A stretch of DNA of 64,000 bases from Amoebophrya sp. A120 (GCA_905178155.1 CAJINV010000014.1:964116-1028115), one strand, 5' to 3'; positions 43,696-54,197 are shown, counted from the first letter of the stretch. Notes: generated by a model not told the origin, from the letters alone. Numbers and translations: made by a program.

Positions 43696-44416
43696 GTCTG
43701 GAGAAAACAATTCTCCGTAGTGATTCTACATGATGTGGGCGAATAGTCTTACACAAACGCAGCTTGCAGTGAATGCGCGTGGCCATTTTGTCTTCTCTTT
43801 TTTTTATAAACCGACTTTGCCCCTGCAATTGCACGAGTTTGTCATGCCGATTTGCAACTTTTGCTTATTCAGTTTGCATTTCTTCTTGTTTGCCACACCG
43901 AAGAGCGCTTGCGCTTCTCGCACACAACAACCGACGCTGAAGACTTCCTGACTTTACACTGCGCTGTGCTGACACGCGTCTTACTTTACATTTTTTTGAA
44001 CGCACAAGGAGAGCCAAATAAACAGGCACGAGTGCTACTGAGCTTTTCCTTTCGCGTGATAATTTCAGCCAGTTCCTGTGCATTCGTCATGTGCTGACTC
44101 CAGCAAATCTCGGTCTGTCGAGTAGCAGTCGCCAAAAGATGTGTTCATATCATGTCCTCCTTTTCAAAAATTCATTAAATGAACGCAAGGCAAACTGTGA
44201 TCCTTGTTGCAAGGCAAAAAATACAATTTGAAACAACATAACTTTCTATGCGCGACAGCCACTGCGCCTTTTCCAATCTAACACTTTACTTTATAGCTTT
44301 CATTTTCACAGACAAATATATTCCTTAACTTTGACACTATTTCAAAATAAGACACAGTGACTGCCACGCAAACAAAAAGACACAACACGCAGGCCTTCCA
44401 GCCCTGCGCGTCACAC

Positions 44417-45908
44417 TCAGACCTCCACACACCACTCCTCAAGCGCGGTGTCGGTGAACTTGTGGCCGAGCTTCCCCTTTTTGATGTTCGCAAAATCCTC
44501 GGCCGTCAAGTCGCCCTTCTTGGGGTGCTTGAAAATACAGCTGTCGCCCTTGTCGCATTTCCCCTTGTTGGCCATGTAGGTGCGACACAACGGCTGCAAG
44601 TTCTGCTTCTTTCCTTTTCCCTTACCTGAAAGTGGGTTTTTTCCATGATTATCTGCAATTTGTGTCGCGCAAAGTCTCCTTCTTCATGATCTGCATTAAC
44701 ACGGTGGTGAGCTCTACTGTCTTGCATGAAGCGAGGACTCAAACTACAACTACGTGCGTCAGTGCACCAGTGGAGTGTCCGCAGCGTGCCACTAAGGCAG
44801 CGCGCGCAGGACTACAACGCGCTCACCATTATCATGCGTGGCGAGGGTCTACTTGCATGCGTGGACTGCTAACAAATACGATGCCAGCCTTTGTCTCCTC
44901 CTTTCTTGCGCCACTCCGCCTGGTACGAGGTGGCCTCCTCGACCTTCTGCTTCAGCGCCTGCAGCGCATCTTTCTCCTTCTTCAACTCCTTCAACGCCTC
45001 CTGGATGTTCGCATTGGCCTCCTTGGCCACCTCCTTGGTCTGTTCCGCCACCTGCTTGACACGGGTCAGCTCCTCCTGCCAGATGCGGTTGAGTCTCTGC
45101 TCCCCGAAAAACAACCGGAGCCGTTGCTCGTAGTTGGTGCCTGCCTGCACCGCGTCAGAGGTGACCGCCTCGGTCTTGTGCAACACGCCTCCGAAGACCT
45201 TATCCGCGGCTTCCTGCGAGATGGTGGCTTTACAGAGCATGTAGTTATTCAAAATCTGGCTCCTCCGGTCCTCGGTCAAAATGGGGCCCCTGTCCCTGTG
45301 GGTCTTCGCCGCCATGGCAAACAACAGCGTCGTGACGGAGTACGCCGGCTTCGCCGCATTTCCCTCGGCATCTAGTCCTGTCTTCCACTGCTGACCTGAT
45401 ATCAGTGCGATTTTACATGTATGCTCATCTTTCTTGCCATGACACATCAGTAACATTTTTTCTTCCCTACAGAGTCGATATGCATGCCGGCACTCTAGCT
45501 TGCTTACACGAGCAAAATATGCAGATTTTCACGCAAGTGCCTACTTTCAAAATGTGATGCTTTTTTACCCTTTTCCCACAAACTCCGTCCGATGCAGTCT
45601 TTGCTCGCCGCCTCAAACTGTTTCTTTCCTTGCCGCAGCTCGGGCATGGGGGTGGTGAGGGCCTGATACGCCGCAGCAACTTGCGCTTCCTGTCCCGCAA
45701 TGAAGTCCACCAGCCTGCGTCCTTCTTCCACTGGCAGCATGCCAGCTGCCGCAGCACCTGTAGGTGATGAGCAAATTCTTTCTTTTACATGACGACGCAA
45801 CTACAAATGTCTCGATCCTGCTAGTGACTCAACAAACAATCAGGAAAAAGCTTTGCCTGCGGCTGCGGCGGCACCAGCGCCGGCAGCAGCAGCTCCTCCA
45901 TCGGCCAT
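44417..45908 (-). CDS. Gag-like CCCH zinc-finger protein of the retrotransposon, four exons
   Basis: The start is ATG 45908 (MADGGAAAAGAGAAAAAG). Exons are 45908-45857, 45757-45569, 45395-44889 and 44625-44417. Summed length is 957 bp, exactly 319 codons including the stop. Internal content: an Ala-rich start; a helical segment (MLPVEEGRRLVDFIAGQEAQ); a long Lys/Glu coiled coil (EALKELKKEKDALQALKQK); a Lys/Gly linker; and one CCCH finger CRTYMANKGKC...CIFKH with spacing C-x8-C-x5-C-x3-H, which would bind RNA. The C-terminus is EEWCVEV. Introns 1 and 3 have GC donors and AG acceptors; intron 2 is GT-AG. Position between recombinase and RT, the basic linker and the finger fit a nucleocapsid role (inference). 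Confidence 0.75.
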
Positions 45909-46177
45909 TTTGACAGTTGTGTTTTTTTCAGAGGTGTCTCTCGGGAAATTTTCCTACGGTTTTGATTTTTTTTTTTGGAAATTGACGCAACGCAGCACAC
46001 ATTTTTGCATTTCTATGCACACGCCGCTGCTGGGACTTTGCAAGCTTCTGGCTGAGCACTAGCTTCTGCACGATCAGACAGCCATGTGGCATGGATCAAA
46101 CAGTCTTCACATTTTGTCTTCAACAAAAAACACTGCACACAGCGTCACTCTGTACATATTTTCTCTAGTTTCTTTAT

Positions 46178-47610
46178 TTACACACCTGCATACACAAGGT
46201 CCACGAGCGAGCTTTTACTGACAAAGGGAATTGACCGCATATAATACATCAACGTCTGTAAATTACTCCAACGACAATGCGCCACGATTCTAACTGGGTC
46301 AAGCTGGTTCAAGTACAGGCGTGTCGCGGGTCCGATCCTCCAGCTGTGGCTGGCCACGTTTTCTTCTGTCGTAAAAATTTCTTTCATGATTTTGGCAACA
46401 TCCAAGTCTTGCTTGCTCAACGTGGGGAGAATGCTACGAAATTTGCACACACAAAACTCCTCGGGGTAGTCTATTTTCTTCAACTGTTCGCATACACACG
46501 CGATTCTTACAAGCGAATAACTGTTAACTTTGTTTTGTCGATGCTTCTATCTTGGAAGTTTAGCGCAAGACCTCTTCCATGGTGCTTCAGACTTATCAAA
46601 CCTTTGTCGCCTGTGAAGCTCGTGTCCAGTTTGGCGCACTCGCTCTTCCTCAGGGCTCCGTAAAAACTCATCAGTAGTGCCACTGCTTGCTTGTAATCTA
46701 GCTCTCCCATTCTGTAATATGTCATGATGTGCGCAGTTGTCAGTGGGGATTTTTGTTTCTTTCTACCTAAGAAACCGCGCCGCACAAGCGGCGCTAGTTC
46801 TTTATTTATAATTTCTTTCTCTTCACACGTCAGCTCACACCTCTGGTCGTTTAACACGTCTGCCACTGCTGGCTTCACACTCAAATACCCCGCTGCCAAG
46901 CTAGTACCTATAAACATGCGCACAGACCTGAAGGTCCATGGCTTCGGGGGTAGTTCTACAGCGATTTTCAGATATCTAGCCAGCCGAGAGGCTCTGTTTT
47001 CATCTGCTTTCTTTGTAGATGCCATTTCGTTCAAATTCCTCACCGCATCCTGCAGGAGACCCGGGTCCCTGGCGATGTCCAGCGCCAAAGCCGTCTTGGA
47101 CTGGGCTTCCTTCTTTTCCACCGCTGTCCTGGCCGCAAAGACCTGCTCCGCGACCTCCTGTCCTTCCCTCATCCGTGCTGCAAACAGTTCCACCGGTATG
47201 TCCGTGCTCTCCGACCGCGTGAGCGGGCTGTCGCTCTTCCTGTACCACGAGAATTGCTTCGTGCCATCCGGGAAAATTTTCTCTACAAACCTGAGCCTCG
47301 CTAGCTCCTTGCTGAGATGCCACTGCTGCGCTTGATTCAAATACAACACACCCAAGTGCTGGGACTGCGGTGTTGGTTCTTCCAACTGCTTATGCGTAAA
47401 AAGATTCTTCGGTAAGGTTTTTGACTCGTGCAACATGCTGGCTGGTAATCTTTTCCCTTCCTCCGCGAATTTTCTCACAGTCTGCTCTGCCGCTTTTTCC
47501 CCTAGCGTCTTCTTGAGGTTGTCACACGTGCTCACGTTGGCCTTGGCCTGCTCTTCCATCTCCGCCTTCAACTCGGCCCAGAGATCATCTCCATTTTCTA
47601 CAAACTCCAT
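46178..47610 (-). CDS. Tyrosine recombinase of the retrotransposon, frame break near the C-terminal third
   Basis: This would catalyse insertion of the circular DNA intermediate. The start is ATG 47610 (MEFVENGDDLWAELKAEMEE), just outside B1. The N-terminal half is helical; the core contains RLARYLKIAVELPPKPWTF, HIMTYYRMGELDYKQAVALL and FYGALRKSECAKL, with the first catalytic Arg. The frame ends at 46507, and the catalytic C-terminus lies in another frame: SHSWRIG (HxxR motif), then IVAHCRWSNLQTLMYYMRS with the expected His/Trp position and Tyr. Joining the two needs a -1 shift near 46,535, or a very small intron (GTTATTCG to GAACAG, 38 bp) that restores frame as KTKLT-LKKIDYPEE. All four catalytic positions are visible. 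An alternative start upstream at 47724 would read into B1. Confidence 0.8.
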
Positions 47611-47624
47611 GGCGTGGGTGGGTG

Positions 47625-47777
47625 GGAAGAAAAAGCGCACGAGACGCTGACTCCACGGTCCAGCTACCCTTTCTATTTTGCTACAGCTACTCAATTTTTT
47701 ACAAATACACATATTTTTCCACATTTCGACCGGTGAGCTGCTCCACTAGAAGCGCCGATCTCGTCCCTCGCCTGGTA
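47625..47777. repeat. Split direct repeat B1
   Basis: About 153 bp, matching B2 at 48763-48915 with a constant offset of 1,138. Ends CTCGCCTGGTA and abuts A2. Confidence 0.9.
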
Positions 47778-47942
47778 TTCTATTGCATCAGCGTCACATT
47801 TCTACACTGGGAATCACTTTACTACACTGGAGACATATGTGGCCGTCTGGTCCTATGAATCGCCGAGCGCAAACGCGCGCTGCCGAGAGCCATCGGGCAG
47901 CAAGCGCCGATCTTTTCCGCCGGAAATCGGGTGGGGTGGCCC
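47778..47942. repeat. Split direct repeat A2
   Basis: 165 bp copy of A1, directly adjoining B1. Confidence 0.92.
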
Positions 47943-48762
47943 TTTTTCCACCTCGCTCTCACTCGGAGAGGGTGCCGGCTGAGGCACATCACCAACACAC
48001 CCCACCGCGCTCGACGATGAGTGCGTGAGGAGTCTGCAACTCGCGCTCTTTTTCTTTCTGCATTTCCCTGCTCCTGTTTCCGCTTACACACTCAGAAGTG
48101 GCATGGCGTGTGTCTACATGATCCTTGTCCGACGCGAAGCGCTGCTGCACAGGCAAGCCTGCGTAGCAGCACTCCGAGGTCGGTCGCATCCGGGCGAGCC
48201 CTTCTGCAACCTACCTGGCTGAACACCAACTGGAGCGAGCCGCCAGCGGGGTGATCACTACCGGAGTAGCGAACGACCGGCCCACTGTGCAGCAGCGCTT
48301 ACGCCGACGAGGCTGAGTGCCATCCTAGCTCAAACCTCTTTGCCACAGATAGCTTGCATTCGACATACTGCATGTTTACCAGTGCCAACACGGCCGAAGC
48401 CTTTCTTCGCTTTGCCATCATCAAGTTGCTCCTGCGAGCTTTTGCCAACTAATACCAGCGCGCACTTGCGTGCTGTCACCTTTTTGCCAACTGTGCCAGC
48501 GTGCTCCTAAGAGCTTCCAACATGCCGCTACGCGCAGCTCTTGCCGACTATCTCCGCTGTCTTTCCTACTTGCCAATATGCCGCTTCTGATAAGCAAAGT
48601 CCGGCGCAGATACTGCCACTTCCACTTCCAACTGCGATTCTACATGCACATCGGACAAAGCGAACCAGAGCCGCTCCCTCCGTGCGGCTACGCACACAGA
48701 AATCCAACAAAGTGGAGGGCACGACGCCTGCTGTGGGCACGGTCGGCGAAACCGTGAGACCA
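47943..48762. other. 820-bp spacer between A2 and B2 of the retrotransposon
   Basis: No conserved coding is seen. It probably forms the 5' leader of the element on its coding strand. Confidence 0.6.
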
Positions 48763-48915
48763 GAAAGAAAAAGCGCGCGAGACGCTGACTCCACGGCCCA
48801 GCTACCCTTTCTATTTTGCTACAGCTACTTAATTTTTTACAAATGCACACACTTTTCCACATTTCGACCGGTGAGCTGCTCCACTAGAAGCGCCGATCTC
48901 GTCCCTCGCCTGGTA
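48763..48915. repeat. Split direct repeat B2 (element terminus)
   Basis: Copy of B1. It is followed by TGGCTAAAGTTGCAAA, resembling the satellite unit that flanks A1. Confidence 0.9.
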
Positions 48916-49016
48916 TGGCTAAAGTTGCAAAGTGTGGCCTATTTAGAAAGAAAAGTAGCAATATTATGCGCATTTGCATACGAATGCTGTGCGATCAGGC
49001 CACGCAAGGCGCATTG

Positions 49017-49082
49017 TAACAAAGTGGGCCACGGTCACCTTGTGGTGGCGGCCGTGGCGCCACATTGTGGCCCTATAATTTT
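49017..49082. repeat. Extra 66-bp partial unit before direct repeat 1
   Basis: GGGCCACGGTCACCTTGTGG and the following ~45 bp are tandemly duplicated here relative to the copy at 50149. The unit is internally palindromic (GGCCACGG...CCGTGGC). Confidence 0.8.
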
Positions 49083-49448
49083 GGGCCACGGTCACCTTGT
49101 GGTGGCGGCCGTGGCGCCACATTGTGGCCCTATAGTGAAATTATAGCGAGCTGGTCGAGCTTTCTGGTGTTTGTAGCCTTCTAGTCTATCGAGAGTGTCG
49201 GTAGATGGTCCACCTGGAGGGTATCTGGTCGAGGGTCGGAGCCCAGTAGAGAGGTCAGCACACAGAGGAGGCTACTGCCTTGCTGTTGATGTCGATGATG
49301 GATGATGGATGCCGATTGATGGATGCTTGTTGATGGACTCTCATCCTGTTTGTGTACTAGTTTGGGTCTATTCTATACCGATTGCGATCGATCTGCCCCA
49401 CGCGGATGTGGGTTGCTTAGCCGGTGGGGGCGTGTGTTCCATCGTCTC
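49083..49448. repeat. 366-bp direct repeat, copy 1
   Basis: Nearly identical to 50149-50514 (constant offset 1,066; one clear difference near 49347). No coding function is supported. Confidence 0.93.
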
Positions 49449-50148
49449 GCTCTACCGAGCTACATGCGGTTCCGCCTACCCTCTTTCAAAGAAAGACTTT
49501 TTATTTGTAACCTCATATGTACTTCCTGCACGCGGTTAAGCAGTTCTATATTTTGGTGAAACTCCAAGAGTGTTGGAGTTTGTCATGCGTTTCGACATAG
49601 TTTCGGGAGTATCTTCATAAGGCATTTGACCTCCGTCACCGTTTCCAACTAGCCACGCGCGCAGACCACTAGTGGTGGGCAGTAAAACGCCAATCCTGGT
49701 GCTGCTGGCGTCTAGAGAATCTCGAGGGCAGTTTCTTATGTTTCTGGTTTCGTAAATATCGAGGACATTGTTATTGGTTTAGTTTACTTCAGTTTTTATT
49801 TTTCGGTGGGCATAGGCCGGTAGGTCCGGTAGGCCGGTAGGTCCGGGTGCCCAAGCGTGCTACTGAGGACTCCAGTGTATACAGCCCGAGTTTACATATC
49901 GCGGGGGCTGGGGTCGACGTCCCTCCAGGTGAGATAGTGCGTAAGGGTTTTGGCACTATTTTTCGCGCTTACTACATCTAGCCTTTACTACCTATTCGCA
50001 GCGGTGTGCGATGCTTTTATTTTTCATTCGCTCCTTCCCTAGCGCTTACAAATTTGCTTTTCGGCTCAGCTGATGCTGGAGCAGCGTGCTTTTTTTGCTT
50101 CGCCGGCGGGCAGTAGACCTATTTTTGGGAAGGGGGGTATAACAAAGT
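49449..50148. other. 700-bp spacer between the 366-bp direct repeats
   Basis: No gene is seen. Contains a small GGCCGGTAGGTCCGGTAGG-type repeat near 49812-49850. Confidence 0.6.
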
Positions 50149-50514
50149 GGGCCACGGTCACCTTGTGGTGGCGGCCGTGGCGCCACATTGTGGCCCTATA
50201 GTGAAATTATAGCGAGCTGGTCGAGCTTTCTGGTGTTTGTAGCCTTCTAGTCTATCGAGAGTGTCGGTAGATGGTCCACCTGGAGGGTATCTGGTCGAGG
50301 GTCGGAGCCCAGTAGAGAGGTCAGCACACAGAGGAGGCTACTGCCTTGCTGTTGATGTCGATGATGGATGATGGATGCCGATTGATGGATGCTTGTTGAT
50401 GGACTCTCGTCCTGTTTGTGTACTAGTTTGGGTCTATTCTATACCGATTGCGATCGATCTGCCCCACGCGGATGTGGGTTGCTTAGCCGGTGGGGGCGTG
50501 TGTTCCATCGTCTC
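50149..50514. repeat. 366-bp direct repeat, copy 2
   Basis: Second copy. It is preceded by TAACAAAGT, which also precedes the 66-bp unit at 49017. Confidence 0.93.
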
Positions 50515-51598
50515 CCCCCACCGGATTTAACACATTGGTTTCTCGCAGCCACAAAGCGGAAGGCGTTTCTGTATCTTAGCCAAATGATCTTGCACATTTA
50601 TCAGTCGGGATCACAAGGTCTGTACCGTTTGCCAGTAGCGACTGCAAAATCTGACGCGTTTGCCAATACTGGTCACAGAATATGACGCGTCAACTGGTCG
50701 CGATCCCGCGCGCTTATACCGTAGCCAGTAAACAGGGAACGACTCAGCCTCTAGACCGCCCGAAATCCCGGAGGACTTCCATAACTAAAGGCATACCGTG
50801 GCACGAAACGCAAAAAAGTCGCGAAGGCGGAGGCGCCTCCGGAAGCCTTGCTCAGGCCCATATCTGCGCACCACTCCGGCCCGCGGCCCTCCGCCCCCCT
50901 AGTGGGCCCGCCCGTGGTCCGGGGCGCTGCAAATAAGCGCGCTGCAGCCGCCGCTTGCACAAGCAGGCCCGGCGGCCCGCCATCCGATCCAGGCCGGGGG
51001 CCCCCATCCAGTGCTGACTAAGAGCCACCGCCCAGGTTCGGACACGTCTGGGCATTGGCAAGAAGTGCGACCGCGGACGTTTTGAAACAGATCGCGCCAG
51101 GTGGTCCCAAGGTGCGCACTGCTTCGCTTTCTCGGGATGTCCTGTTCTGGAATGATCTTCAGAATTTCAGGTAGCTGGACCATTAAAGGGAGCCAATAGC
51201 CCCGCCGGGCACATTCGTGCAGTGCGCCGGAATTCCATTACTGCGCCACCGTGGACCACGTTGCAGGAGCTGCGACATTTGCTTCAAGTTGCTTCCTGCG
51301 GCCGCTTCCGTAACTTGAGCGCCGGCGGACGCCGTGGTGCCGTGGTGCCCCTCCTTATTCACCACCAGCGGAATCCTCGAGCGCACCCAGCGGGGGCCCG
51401 CTAGTGTTCTTCCACGTCTGAAGGCGCCGCGGCGATTCTTTCGCACAGGCTAGTCCTGCGGCTTTCGTGGGGACTGTTCCACCCCGCCGCGCTCCCCGGG
51501 GCTCCCGGAAAGGAAGGCCGGCAATTACTGTTCCCCGCATACTGTCCCGAGTAGCACTCTGCAACGGCGCGTAGCTGCGCCGCGCGTTCCGCATCGCC
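50515..51598. other. Intergenic, right edge of the strand-switch region
   Basis: GC-rich from about 50820. No supported exon; several GGCCCG-type short palindromes. Confidence 0.45.
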
Positions 51599-52690
51599 AT
51601 GCCAATGGGGCACGGACATCCACCAAACTGGTGCGCCCGCACACCGCGCCTTTTTCTCTTCTTGGCTGCCGGCGCCGCCGCCGCGGGTTTTTTCCGCAGT
51701 GCGCCGGCCGCGGCATCCTACGACCCTTTGCCGGCCCCGCCCACGATCCGCATCATTGGCGGCCCGCACGGTGGCGAGCTCTGCTACCCGCCGCCACCCG
51801 CGTGCCGGCCTAACGTCGGCGCCGCGGCGCTTTTCCCCCCGCCGCAGGCAAGCACCACCGCAAGGAACGTGGCACGCCCCCCGGAGCAGGGTAGAGGACG
51901 GAGCCGCGCCGCGCCGCCTGGCGCAGTGCTTGCTCTCGAGGCCGGAGTGGCATTGTTTCTGGTGGTCACGGTTTTCTACGTCCCCTGGAACGAATACGTC
52001 CTGGACCACCCCGCGGCACCCCCGTGGCCGCCGCCACCGGACGTCAATTCCTGTCCGGCCGCCTGCTCGCAATTTTCCGATGATGTCGAGAATGCCTATG
52101 ATTCGCGCTCCTGCCTGCTGCCCGAGCACCACCTTTTTGACGTCTCGCCGGAGGTGCAGAACGCGGCCTGCATGCGTCGCGGCGATCTTCGGATGCCACA
52201 GGAGAATACTCCCCGGGAGGAGCTCTATCAAAAAGAACCTTCCTGCTCCGACGCGGCGACGCTCTTCCGCGACAGCAGTAGCATGCCTGCCTCTGCGTTC
52301 GTCGCTCCGCCGGTGGTGCAGCAGGAGGACCACAGTATAGAAATCGAGCGGCGCGCCTCAGTATCTTGCAATCGCGACTTGCGAGCCGTCTGGAGCTGGG
52401 GCTTGCAGTTCACGCTCGGACGGGAATTACAGAAGAAGAAGCCGCGCGGGGGACAACAAGAAGGTGGTCCACTACCGTTGCAAGAAACGATCGCAGTTCC
52501 GGACCGGTTGCCCGCCGCTGCCGTACAAAAGGCCATTGTCGAGGCCTACACCATGACGCACACGCAGATGGGCGACGACGTGTGTTTTGGTGGTTTCAAC
52601 ACTGCGGAACGCCTGCACCTGCGCGGGACGGAAGTCGAACAGGAGAATATCGTCGCCAGGCTTCAGGGGACTGTATGGGAGAGGGAATAA
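51599..52690 (+). CDS. Hypothetical membrane protein (363 aa)
   Basis: The frame opens at ATG 51599 (MPMGHGHPPNWCARTPR). A hydrophobic segment LFLFLAAGAAAAGFF reads as a signal anchor, followed by a Pro/Ala-rich stretch. A clear membrane segment ALEAGVALFLVVTVFYV lies near residue 120. Several Cys residues follow (SCPAACSQF, SRSCLLPE, NAACMRRG), suggesting an extracytoplasmic, disulfide-bearing domain. The C-terminus is hydrophilic and ends RLQGTVWERE. The overlapping 310-codon minus frame is Arg/Gly-rich and looks like a shadow. A GTATGG donor sits just before the stop, so the gene could continue into the next exon at 52923. Family not recognised. Confidence 0.5.
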   Translation: MPMGHGHPPNWCARTPRLFLFLAAGAAAAGFFRSAPAAASYDPLPAPPTIRIIGGPHGGELCYPPPPACRPNVGAAALFPPPQASTTARNVARPPEQGRGRSRAAPPGAVLALEAGVALFLVVTVFYVPWNEYVLDHPAAPPWPPPPDVNSCPAACSQFSDDVENAYDSRSCLLPEHHLFDVSPEVQNAACMRRGDLRMPQENTPREELYQKEPSCSDAATLFRDSSSMPASAFVAPPVVQQEDHSIEIERRASVSCNRDLRAVWSWGLQFTLGRELQKKKPRGGQQEGGPLPLQETIAVPDRLPAAAVQKAIVEAYTMTHTQMGDDVCFGGFNTAERLHLRGTEVEQENIVARLQGTVWERE

Positions 52691-52922
52691 ACGTGCAGCG
52701 TCTGTAAAAGTTGCTATGAAATAACCGCCGGCAATATGCCGAGTTGGCTTCTTCTACCGGGCACCGCGCGGGTTAGAAGTCTGTCGCAGAAATACTTCGG
52801 CCTGCGTGATACCTTGGGTCCCCGTGCTGCCCATGTGAGCGCGTTGGGCCGCTCACTTGTTTAGCCATGCTGTTCTAGTATCAAACCGGCACGCGCATCT
52901 ACACACTACCTGTGCTACGCAG
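52691..52922. other. Intron or intergenic gap
   Basis: 232 bp without coding signal. A CAG acceptor lies at its right edge (52922). Confidence 0.4.
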
Positions 52923-54197
52923 GACTTCAAACTTTGGCGCGACGCTTTTCCCCATTTTCATACCGCGACTGCGGACCTGTGCTCTACGAGGAAATCGGCC
53001 GTGCAATGACAAAACTTCCTGCCCCTCCGCCCGGAGTAGGAAGCGCAGACGCAGACGGCCAGCACGCCGGAAAGAAACGACCACGCGCCCAGAACCTCGG
53101 CGTCGTCATCTACACGCTCCGCGAGATGCTGCGCCAGCGCAACGCGGATGCGTCCGTTTTACTGCAGAAAAGCACCAAGCGCGCATGGGACAAGAACCTG
53201 CACTGGGTGGACGCACTGCTCGGAAGCAAGAACGGTTTCTGGCAAAGAGCGGAAGTGGTCTCGTCTGTTGTTGGCGCCGAAAGAACTACTGCTTCGACGC
53301 GAGGACCCTCTAGTACTTCTGGAGGTACAACAAGGTGGGGAAAAATATCGGCGCCGGGCAGCGCCGGTTTTTCTTCCACCGCAAAACGAAATTTCTACGT
53401 GCTGTGCCGTGGTATGTTTATCGGCGACGATGACCCGGTCTCCTACTTGCGCCGCAACTTCTTCGAGTGGCAGTCGGACACGAAACGAATCACGAGGGCG
53501 CTTTATCCGGATTAAAAATGTCCCCACACCAGAGTCAAGATGGAAAATCTGCTAGACAAATCCACCAGCTTCGGTCGTTTGGCATGATGGGATCCTGTTT
53601 AGCTAGTTCAGAAGCATCACAGATGTAGCATAGCATTCTGATTCCAGCATCACAAATTCCAAAACAATGTCGGTGCGGTTGTTTTAGCATCACAAATTCC
53701 AAAACACGAGTAGAAAACGCTTCTCGTAGGGCTCCGGCGCATGAGAAACTTTCTTAGCATGCAGAATTGCATGACAACTATGGGACCCACCTTCCCTGCG
53801 TGACAGCCATCTGCGGCCGTTTGCACAGGGGGAGGCAAAGTGTGTCGCACTTCTGTTTAGCATGACAACTATGGGACGGCGCGGGGACGTTTTTACACGG
53901 GATACGCTCTTCGCCCGAGACGTGCCGCGAGTGCAGTTCCAGCTGGAGGATTTTTGGTCGACGACGGTCTCGCGCACGGTGGCGGAAGGTGTATTCGCGC
54001 GCGCGGGTTTGGCGGATGTGCTGCGGCCGGGGCTGTCGGTCCTGTGGAAAATTCTGGTCCCAACGGGGGAGGATGCGGAATTTGTGCTGCAGTATCCGAA
54101 CGCTATCGGGGAAAATGATTTTTACCGGCCCGCCGCGATCCCGGACCGAATTGGGTCCACGGACAACGAGGGCGAAATTCTGTGGCCGGACCGCTCG
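52923..54197 (+). CDS. Unknown protein exons interrupted by an introner
   Basis: The first exon (52923-53503) follows a CTACGCAG acceptor and reads RFSPFSYRDCGPVLYEEIGR, then NLGVVIYTLREMLRQRNADA, TKRAWDKNLHWVDALLGSKN and FYVLCRGMFIGDDDPVSYL. Removing the introner joins ITRAL to FARDVPRVQFQLEDFWSTT in frame. The second exon continues with GLSVLWKILVPTGEDAEFVL and NDFYRPAAIPDRIGSTDNEG and reaches a GTATCG donor at 54198. No in-frame start is seen, so earlier exons exist, perhaps the membrane-protein gene at 51599. Part of the first exon (~53260-53370) is Ser/Thr/Gly-rich and may hide a small intron. Mixed alpha/beta content suggests a globular domain, possibly an enzyme, but no family is recognised. 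Confidence 0.55.
53504..53904. mobile_element. Introner, family IV (401 bp)
   Basis: Ends carry AAAAATGTCCCCACACC and the mirrored GGGGACGTTTTTACACGGGATA. Duplication CGCTT/CGCTC (one mismatch). It contains an internal near-repeat (GCATCACAAATTCCAAAACA, twice, at ~53648 and ~53688). Confidence 0.87.

Larger units (their letters stand above)
41010..48915 (-). mobile_element. Tyrosine-recombinase retrotransposon with split direct repeats (PAT/Ngaro/Kangaroo-like)
   Basis: Repeat layout on the plus strand is A1 (41010-41174) - coding - B1 (47625-47777) - A2 (47778-47942) - 820 bp - B2 (48763-48915), the split-direct-repeat plan of tyrosine-recombinase retrotransposons. Coding is on the minus strand in the order recombinase, Gag-like CCCH protein, RT, RNase H. 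These elements make a circular DNA by reverse transcription and insert it with the recombinase rather than a DDE integrase, so no target duplication is expected. The left flank is the ~38-bp array, and a related word (GGCTAAAGTTGCAAA) directly follows B2, so insertion within that satellite is likely. The RT/RNase H part is broken in this copy. Confidence 0.88.

Noticed and set aside
41010-47942. A1 and A2 as LTRs of an LTR retrotransposon
   Set aside because: No TG...CA ends and no integrase or protease; presence of B1/B2 and a tyrosine recombinase favours split direct repeats.
49083-50514. Solo LTR pair
   Set aside because: No terminal TG/CA, primer-binding site or coding was seen; left as an unexplained direct repeat.
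51401-52333. 310-codon minus-strand frame
   Set aside because: Arg/Gly-rich, no hydrophobic or domain pattern; the plus-strand frame has a clear membrane segment and ATG.
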